Assembly (NCBI RefSeq): GCF_002575655.3
Contig: NC_053040.3
Location: forward strand, 465,048,780 to 465,112,779
Direction: 5' to 3'
Source of the DNA: Aegilops tauschii subsp. strangulata
Taxonomy: Eukaryota > Streptophyta > Magnoliopsida > Poales > Poaceae
Length of the DNA stretch: 64,000 nucleotides
In this document: one piece after another, positions 55,981-64,000 of the stretch
Layout: each line of letters opens with the position of its first letter
Numbering within the stretch: position 1 is the stretch's first letter
Made by a program: the position numbers and the translations under genes
The notes under the pieces: generated by a model
The model's input: the letters and a program-made list of their open reading frames with translations, nothing else
Databases searched by the model: none
Told to the model about the DNA's origin: nothing

Positions 55981-57918
55981 TCAAACTGCTGTGTGTTGCG
56001 GTAGTTGAACCCATTTCCTCTGCATGACCTGTCATTGCCACAGTAACTAGATGAAACCCACTAGCATGTGTAGGAGTTGTTTGAGCCATATTTGTGTTTC
56101 CTACCTTGCTATGCCTGCTATGCTTAGAGTTGTGTCAGGTCTGGTTCATCTAGGTGATGGGCTAGAGTGAAATGATCATGTCGGTAATGAGAGTGATGTG
56201 TTGAACACGATTTGGTAAAGGTATCGGTGAGACGCCATGTAGGAGTACATGGTGGGTTGTTTCATTGGAACCGTCCTTAAGCACTGAGATCTGTATGTGT
56301 GATTTGAGATTCAGCTACTACCATGCATTGGGCCCGAAACCAATGGACCCTCTCGGCTTCCTAACCACCCTAGTCCTCTGTCCAGGAGTTGCAAGTAGTT
56401 TCTGGTGTTTGTAGCATACTGGAGGCTGTGGGCAGCGCTGAACCTCGGGGTGGGCTGTGATGCGGTAGGTACGTGGCCGGGTATGCCGGGCACCCGTTAG
56501 GTGTCTCGGAACCCTGTACACATCGTTCGGGGCCGTATGTGGAAACCTCGGCCGGACTCCCTGCGGATGGAACCTGAATAGGCGATAAACCTGGACTAGA
56601 GACCTGAGTGTTTAGGTAGGCTGTGGCCGATACCCACGTTGGGCTTCCGCTTGAAGGTTGCCGAGTACATGTCGTGTAAACGGTGATAAGTGGTGGAAGC
56701 GTGTATGACGAAGTATACCCCTGCAGGGTTAACATCATCTATTCGAATAGCCGCGTCCTTGGTAAAGGACTACTTGGTTGCCTATACAGTTCATAGACAA
56801 GTAAATGGAAACTAGTAAAAGCCTCAAGATAAGTGTGAGTGCCGAGGATGGCCCTTCCGTAGGAAGACAGAGGTGGATCCCGGTAGTGTATTGATGTGGT
56901 GTGTAGTGGACTCAAGTGCGCAAAACAATTACAAGTTGGAGTCTCGTAAGATAGTTTAGCCAAGAGTCAAAGGTGGCTTGCAGTAATAACCCCACCATCC
57001 CTTCTTTGATAATGTGCATGTATGTAGGATCTGATGTAAGTCTTGCTGAGTACCTTTGTACTCATGTTTGCTTAATTTACATTTTATAGAAGATGCTGCA
57101 ACCCCTTCTGATGGGTTCTACGTAGACCTTGATGTCGACGAGTAGCCTGAGGCCTAGGTGGTGATCCTGAGCACATGGTGGACCCTTGTAGGATAGTTAG
57201 GCTTTTCCCAAGCCTCTTTTACTTTCTAGATGTCTGTACTCAGACATGTTGCTTCCGCTTATGGCTTGTATGTTTGTATGACTTGAATGCTTGGTCGTGT
57301 GACCCGTATCTGTGTGAATGATATGTATGGCTCTCTGGAGCCTTTAAATAAAGTACTTGAGTTGTAGAGTTTTGTTCTGATGCCATGTTGTATTTGCACA
57401 TATCGAGCATATTGTGTGTATGATTGAAATGCTTGGTATGTGTGGGATCTAACTATCTAGTTGTTTATCCTTGGTAGCCTCTCTTACCGGGAAATGTCTC
57501 CTAGTGCTTCCACTGAGCCATGGTAGCTTGCTACTGCTCCGGAGCACTTAGGCTGGCCGGCATGTGTCCTTCTCTGTTCCTATGTCTGTCCCTTCGGGGA
57601 AATGTCATGCGGTGATCCTTTATGTCCTTGTAGCTTGCTACGACTTGGGATTCACTCGTTGTTGATCGACATGTTCGTTGCTGGGTCATGTATGCATGTC
57701 CCTGTAAGTTAGTGCCACTTTGGGTTCACGACTAGCCATGTCAGCCCGGGTTCTTTGTCATATGGATGCTAGCGACACTATCATATACATGTGACAAAAG
57801 GCGCAAAAGGTCCCGGGCATGGTAAGGCGACACCCGTGGGAATACCGTGCGTGAGGACGCAAAGTGATATGAGGTGTTACATGCTAGATCGGTGTGGCAT
57901 AGAATCGGGGTGCTGACA
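55981..57918 (+). mobile_element. 5' LTR of Tekay-like element, second part
   Basis: From the fragment's right edge to GTGCTGACA at 57918, directly before the primer site. There is no domain-bearing ORF. The bounds fit TG...CA with the start at 49124. This part would contain the R and U5 regions. A T-rich 'ctttaaataaagtac' near 57345 is a possible poly(A)-signal area. Confidence 0.75.
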
Positions 57919-57920
57919 AC

Positions 57921-57936
57921 GTTAGCATCAGAGCCG
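57921..57936 (+). promoter_or_regulatory. Primer binding site, initiator tRNA-Met type
   Basis: GTTAGCATCAGAGCCG lies two bases after the LTR end. It is the degenerate form of the TGGTATCAGAGCC primer site used by plant Gypsy chromoviruses, complementary to the 3' end of initiator tRNA-Met. Confidence 0.7.
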
Positions 57937-58358
57937 GACTGCCTGTAGGTTTTTCAAGCCAAACTTGTCGATGTCGAGTCTAGAAATGCTTTAGTTATAT
58001 GTAGGGGAATTGATTGTGGGATGGAACGTAAGGCTCTTTTTACTCCTTTACCTCATGGCATTCTAATCTGAGTCAGTCCATTCTTCCACGGGGGTTAAGG
58101 ACTAGGATATCTTCTCTCTATCGGGTTCACGTGTTACTAATCCGTAGTAACTTATAGGATTGATGGTTACAAGCCCCTGTTCAGTTATACTACTTTGGTA
58201 TGATGTTAAGTTGGACCCAGAACCTTGATATGATGTTGTTGAGTGTCTATGCAATCTTTTGCAAAGTGTCTCAAAATCCTTTTTGAGCATTTACAGCCGT
58301 TATGTTGTCCAATTTCTGCTAGAAATTCTAATGTCTTTGAATTATTTGGTGTTTCAGA

Positions 58359-59132
58359 TGTCTTCCCGCACTGTTCACCAGGTGGTTTGACTGACCCGCG
58401 GCATTGACGTGCCCGGGCACACGGCCATGTTAGTACGAGTGATGACTGAGACAGGCTACAGATGGTATCCTGAATATACCGTCGAGGAGCAGTTTCGCGA
58501 CTTCAGTCAGAGTCAGTTTATCTGCACTATGAGGAACTGCTCATCCCGGTTCTATCGAGCCTCTGCACTGGTCCTATGGGCTTGGTATCACCATGGAGAT
58601 GTCCGTGCAGGATGCTGCCTACTCTATGATCTCCATCATCCGAGCTGGGTATGCATCGTTGAATGATACTGAGTTCCACTATCTGCCGGTGGCACGCACT
58701 GGCCAAGAGGGCTATTACACTGGGCTATATGCCGATGCTTCTCACGAGGAGCCACTTCTCCGCACTAATACTGAGATGTTGGAGGAGAGAGACCGAGAGA
58801 ACCGTGCCTTACGCTTGGAGTTGTACAACACCCGCCAGGACCACTGGGCTACCCTGACGCGGCTCGCACCAGCCGTGCAGACCAGTTACCTGGATATGCG
58901 TGACTTGTACCCTGTCCGCACACGTCTTCCAGCTCGCATGGAATATGCAGATGTTGGAGGTATCACGCCTCCGCGTGGGCGCCGTCTTCCGCCCGTTGTG
59001 GGGCCGAGGCCTCATCCGAGTACGTATGGTCCACAGTCCCGACGTGATCATGAGTTTCCGGATCCACATGTCCCGCTTCCAGGCTATGCGGGGGATCTCT
59101 ATGAGGAGTACTACGGAGCCAGAGATGACTGA
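58359..59132 (+). pseudogene. Extra ORF upstream of gag, unknown function
   Basis: ATG at 58359 (MSSRTVHQVV) stops after ten codons. The protein then reads in a second frame from 58409 (MTETGYRWYPEYTVEEQFRD) and in a third from 58593 to the TGA at 59130 (180 codons). The last part includes FHYLPVARTGQEGYYTGLY, a short coiled coil (EMLEERDRENRALRLELYNT) and a Pro/Arg-rich tail (GGITPPRGRRLPPVVGPRPH). It lies between the primer site and gag, a position where many Triticeae Tekay-like elements carry an additional ORF. I know no function. The changes of frame make it inactive here. Confidence 0.6.
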
Positions 59133-59479
59133 GCTGGATCACGACACTAGTAGTTTGTAGTAGTTGTATTTCCACAGTCCTGCGCGTCTTGTGGAATATG
59201 ACGTAGTGTGTACTAGATTCCGGAGGTGTAGAAAAAAAATGTATAGGAGCTTGGGATGCCTCCGAGGAGATGTAATGTTCCTTTCACCGCAGTTGCACTT
59301 CAGTTTGGTCTTGTACTAAACCGTGTATGGTGTGTATGACCGATGGAATAAATATGGCAGTTTCTGTATTTCCATGTCATACGGATGAACATCTTGCATT
59401 CCGAGTCATCCATTACATTCTGCACTTCTATGTCAGAATTTTGCCATCATTGTCTAAACCATTGTCTTGTTTTCCTAGG

Positions 59480-62400
59480 ATGGTCAACACCCGCAACAAC
59501 CCTGCTGCCCCGGAGTAGGCTGAAGGCAGTGGGGCTAGAGATGCGAATCTGCCTCATCCTCCTTCCTTGGCTGAGGTCATGCTGGAGGCTGAGAGGAACA
59601 AACGGGAGACCAACCGTTTGCTGGAACGCATTGAGCAGAACACATCACTGCACCAGAGGAACGACTTGGTGTCTCTCAGTGACTTCATCAAGTTACACCC
59701 ACCCACCTTCCATCATTCCGTCGAGCCCCTCGATGCGGATGATTGGCTTCGCAGCATCACCCACAAGCTACGCTTTGCACACGTAGACGAAGCTGACAAG
59801 GTCACATATGCTGCCTATCATCTTGAAGGCCCCGCCAGCCTTTGGTGGGAGAACTATGAGGCCATGCGCCCAGCTGGCCAGGTCACCACTTGGGCAGAGT
59901 TCAGTGAGGCTTTCCGTGAGCATCACATTCCGGAAGGTCTTATGGATCGCAAGTGGGAGGAGTTCTGCAGTTTCACCCAGGGTAGACTCACTGTGGATGC
60001 ATACAACAGAGAGTTTGGTAACCTAGCACATTATGCAACTGAGGAAGTATCCACCGATGCCATGAAGCAGGTAAGGTTCCGCAAGGGACTTAGCCCCGAG
60101 CTTCGCCGTGATCTCCGACTGCACAAGTGCACTTCCTTCCAGAAGCTAGCGAACAAGGCTATCAGTGCTGAGACAGGTCAGACTGATTTCGAAGCTAGAC
60201 GCAAGCACGGCCGTGACACTGGTTCCTCATCCGGTTCTGGCTCTCAGAAGCGCCGGGTGTGGGTGCCTAACACCGCTCTGCCACCCAGGTTCACACTGAG
60301 GCCATCCTATCAGGCGCCTCGTCCAACCCAGCAGTATGCACCGCCCAAGTCCTATGGTGGATCAACCAACAATGCTCCCCCATGTACCAGCACCGTGACA
60401 TGTTTCAAGTGTGGAGAATCGGGTCACTACATGCGAGAGTGTCCCCAGATCAACCCCAACCCCAACCAGTCCAGAAAGGCTGTTGGCCGTGGCAAGCCAA
60501 CAGGGAAGGTGTACTACGCCAAGCCGGCCACCGCTACACGTGGCCATGTGAACTGTGTCTCAGCTGAAGAGGCTCAGGATGATCCCAATGTCGTTCTTGG
60601 TACGCTCCTTGTTAACTGTCATCCCACATCCGTTCTTTTCGATACTGGAGTATCTCATTCATTTATATCCGAGAGCTATGCTCGTTTGCATAACACTACA
60701 TTTTGTGATATGCCCACCTCCATGGTAATTCAAACCCCAGGATCCAAATGGCAAACTTCTAGAGTGAGCAATGGGAATGAAATTCATGTCGATAGACTTG
60801 TTTTCCTTGCATCTTTGATAGCTCTCAAATCCTCGGACATTAATATCATCTTGGCTATGGACTGGATGTCAGCCCATCATGCTAAGATTGATTGTTTCTC
60901 TAGGACTGTTCAACTTACTCATCCATCGGGCAAGGTAGTCAATGTCTTGACCCGAGTAGCTAAGCGACAGCTATATTCTCTTAAGGCCAATCCTTTGCCA
61001 GACCTTGAAGACGTTCTAGTAGTCCGTGACTTTCCGGATGTCTTTCCAGAGGAACTGCCTGGTGTTCCACCTGACAGAGATGTCGAGTTCGTGATAGATC
61101 TTATCCAAGGTACTGTCCCAATCTCTAGGAGACCCTATAAGATGGCACCACTAGAACTAGCTGAGCTTAAGAAACAACTCGATGAGTCCTTGAAAAAGGT
61201 TTTCATCCATCCTATTTCTTCTCCATGGGCTTGTCCCGTCCTCTTCGTCAAGAAGAAGGATGGTACGGATCGTATGGTTGTAGATTATCGACCCGTCAAC
61301 TTGGTCACTATAAAGAACAAGTATCCGCTCCCCAGGATCAATGACCTGTATGATCAGCTCGCTGGATCCTCAGTGTTCTCTAAGATGGATTTGAGGTTGG
61401 GCTACCATCAAATCAAAATCAAGAACGGGGACATTCCCAAAACGGCCTTTGTTACTCGTTATGGCCAATACGAGTACACCGTTATGTCCTTCAGTTTAAC
61501 CAACGCCCCAGCCACCTTCTCTCGGTTAATGAACTCGATCTTCATGGAGTATTTGGATAAATTCGTCGTGGTATACCTCGATGATATACTCATCTACTCC
61601 AAGAATGAGGAAGAACATGCCGAGCATCTAAGGCTTGTGTTGATGAAACTTCGAGAGCATCGCCTTTATGCCAAATTCTCTAAATGTGAATTTTGGTTGC
61701 CAGAAGTGACCTATCTAGGCCATGTAATCTCTGGTAAGGGTATTGATGTCAACCCCGAGCGAGTTCAAGTCGTTCTTAATTGGACTCCACCTAAATCGGT
61801 CAAGCAAGTTTGGAGTTTCCTTGGCTTAGCGAGCTATTGTCGCCGCTTTGTCGAGAACTTCTCCAAAGTTGTTAAACCTCTAACTGAACTCCTCAAGAAA
61901 GATAAAAAGTTTGAGTGGACCCCACAGTGCGAGCATAGTTTTTAGGAACTGAAAAGACGCCTGACATCTGCTCCCGTACTGGTACCACCAGATTTCTCCA
62001 AGGACTTTGTTATCTATTGCGACGCCTCGCGACAAGGACTAGGTTGCATACTCATGCAAGATCGTCATGTAATTGCCTATGCTTCATGGCAATTGCATCC
62101 ACATGAGGAAAGTTATCCTACACATGATCTAGAGCTTGCAGTTGTAGTCCATGCACTCAAAACCTGGCGACATTACCTTCTCGGTAATCGTTGCGAAATC
62201 TTCACCGATCACCAAAGTCTGAAATACATATTCACCCAACCGGATTTGAATCTCAGGCAAAGACGTTGGGTCGAGTTGATCACAGATTTCAACTTAGGAA
62301 TAACTTACACCCCAGGAAAAGCTAATGTCATGGCTGATGCACTAAGTCGTAAATCTTATTGTAACAATATGATGTTACAACAAAGTCAACCACTTCTCCA

Positions 62401-63961
62401 TGAGGAATTTCGGAAGCTAAACCTTCACATCGTTCCTCAAGGATTCCTTTCCACCTTGGTGGCGAAACCTACCCTTACGGATCAGATCATCAAAGCTCAG
62501 AAGATAGAACCGGGAATCTCACGTATCAAGAGAATCATTAAGAAAGGAGTCGTGGATTGTTTCTCCATTGATGATCAAGGAGTCGTATACTTCGGAAACC
62601 GCTTAGTGGTTCCCAAAGTGCGAAACCTGAGGCGATTGATCCTTAAGGAAGCTCATGAATCTCCTCTCACCATTCATCCCGGTAGTACCAAGATGTATCA
62701 GGACCTACGCCAGAGGTTCTGGTGGACTAGGATGAAGAGAGAAATTGCTCAATATATTGCTAACTGCGACGTCTGTCGTCATGTTAAAGCAGAGCATCAA
62801 CGGCCTGCTGGCACCCTTCAACCTTTAGCTATTCCTGAATGGAAATGGGATAAAATTGGTATGGATTTCATCACCAGTTTTCCCAGGACCAAGAGAGGGA
62901 ATAATGATATCTTCGTCGTTATCGATCGTCTTTCCAAAGTAGCCCATTTCTTACCTGTTCGTGAGAGTATAACTGCTAGCCAGCTAGCAGACTTGTGTAT
63001 GTCCCGAATAGTGTCTCTCCATGGTGTTCCATTAGAAATCAACTCGGATCATGGAAGTCTCTTCACCTCTCGATTTTGGGAAAGTTTCCAAAATACAATG
63101 GGAACTCGTCTTTCCTTTAGCACTGCCTTTCACCCTCAATCAAGTGGTCAAGTAGAACGCGTCAATCAAATTCTAGAAGACATGCTCCGAGCTTCTGTAA
63201 TCTCATTCGGAATGGATTGGGAGAAATGCCTTCCATTTGCCGAATTTGCTTATAACAATAGCTATCAATCTAGCTTGGGCAAAGCTCCTTTTGAAGTTCT
63301 CTATGGATGAAGGTGTCGAACGCCTCTTAACTGGTCAGAAACCGGGGGAAGACAATTCTTTGGCCCGGATATGATCCAGGAAGCAGAAGAGCAAGTTCGC
63401 ATTGTTCGTGAAAAGTTGAAAACAGCCCAATCTTGTCAAAAGAGCCTATATGATCGTAAACATAAGGCCATGACTTTTGAAGTTGACGAGAAGGCTTACC
63501 TTCGGGTTACTCCTCTGAAGGGAACCCATCGCTTCGGTATCAAAGGCAAGTTGGCTCCTCGCTACATTGGACCCTTTCGCGTTCTTGCCAAACAAGGAGA
63601 AGTTGCCTACCAATTGGTACTACCTCCGCACCTCTCCAGAGTCCACGATGTCTTCCACGTTTCTCAACTCAGGCGTTGCTTCTCGGATCCTATCCGTGGA
63701 GTGGACCACGAAACGCTTGATCTCCAAGATAATCTCACATATCGAGAATACCCCATTCGTATCCTCGATCAAGCCGAGTGTACCACTCGACGCCATAACA
63801 TCAAGTTTCTCAAGATTCAATGGTCGCACCATTCCGAGGAAGAAGCCACTTGGGAAAGGGAGGATCGTCTTCGACTTGAGTACCCCACCTTCTTTCCGGA
63901 GGATCCTAAATCTCGGGATGAGATTTTTCTGAGTGGGCGTGAGTTGTCACACCCTAGCTAG
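59480..63961 (+). pseudogene. Tekay/Del-like chromovirus gag-pol polyprotein, three stops
   Basis: A single frame starts at ATG 59480 (MVNTRNN) and runs to TAG 63961, broken only by TAG 59516, TAG 61943 and TGA 63308. Gag core is near residues 60-230. The zinc knuckle [14 protein letters not shown] is at 60401. The protease site is FDTGVSHSF (Asp at 60641; the family has DTGA). RT YLDD is at 61574. RNase H begins CDASRQGLGC near 62014. The integrase HHCC zinc site is at about 62650-62780, and the catalytic Asp, Asp and Glu are in GMDFI, NSDHG and GQVERVN. A C-terminal chromodomain (IRILDQAECTTRRHNIKFLK, EEATWEREDRLRLEYP) places it in the Tekay/Del lineage; chromodomains steer integration to chromatin. 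The end overlaps the 3' LTR. Confidence 0.92.
63930..63944 (+). promoter_or_regulatory. Polypurine tract (degenerate)
   Basis: GAGTGGGCGTGAGT immediately before the 3' LTR start occupies the polypurine-tract position and lies inside the end of the pol frame. The C and T in it weaken the tract compared with a pure purine run. Confidence 0.65.
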
Positions 63962-64000
63962 TTCATGCATTAGAGTGCTTGCATCATGTCTACATTGATC
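63945..64000 (+). mobile_element. 3' LTR of the Tekay-like element, first 56 bp
   Basis: TGTCACACCCTAGCTAGTTC and the following bases match the 5' LTR start at 49124 at 55 of 56 positions. The single difference is G to A at a CG site (gcgtcatg against gcatcatg). The rest of the LTR lies beyond the window. Confidence 0.93.

Overview
The window looks like a gene-poor, transposon-dense stretch of a large grass genome, almost certainly Triticeae (wheat, Aegilops or barley type). The sequence supports this through nested LTR retrotransposons with 5-bp target-site duplications (TSDs), Stowaway, Tourist, Harbinger and hAT-type elements with their expected TSDs, and LTR termini I recognise as high-copy Triticeae families. 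Family names are given from memory and need a library comparison. I found no convincing intact host gene, no tRNA or rRNA gene and no CRISPR.

Region 1-13030 is a pile of Gypsy (Athila-like) elements in both orientations. A reversed LTR (1-650) sits in a second reversed LTR (651-1320), whose internal region (1321-4606) carries a hAT-like element (1498-2232) and a Stowaway MITE (3531-3689). It is cut by a forward, internally deleted element (4607-8426) with a perfect tRNA-Asp primer site and an ORF of unknown function. A reversed full-size LTR (8427-9963) follows, then the 3' part of another forward element (9964 to about 13030). The hAT-like element holds what reads as a plant snRNA-type promoter (USE, TATA, monocot-specific motifs).

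Region 13286-22584 holds a minus-strand poly(A) retroposon-like unit, a tandem array of about 315-bp units split by a reversed solo Copia LTR with perfect TSD GTCGC, AT-rich degenerate repeats and a short Stowaway MITE.

Region 22587-43095 is a three-level nest in which every border and TSD is visible: a PIF/Harbinger-type element (TSD TTA, about 2.7 kb net, with an ORF1-like Myb/NAM-associated pseudogene), invaded by a Gypsy element (24466-42275, TSD ATGAT) with gag and protease but no reverse transcriptase. That Gypsy element carries an intron-containing antisense gene of the 'putative gypsy type transposon' family, and it is itself invaded by a Copia element (30709-39337, TSD AAGAG) that landed in an intron of the antisense gene.

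Region 43099-49123 has a Copia RT/RNase H fragment, a hAT MITE, a Tourist MITE, two doubtful small ORFs and an (ATT)n tract. From 49124 to the window end lies a Tekay/Del-like chromovirus. Its 5' LTR is split by an Athila-like fragment (50944-55980). Its gag-pol (59480-63961) is one reading frame broken by three stops, and its 3' LTR starts at 63945 and runs off the window.
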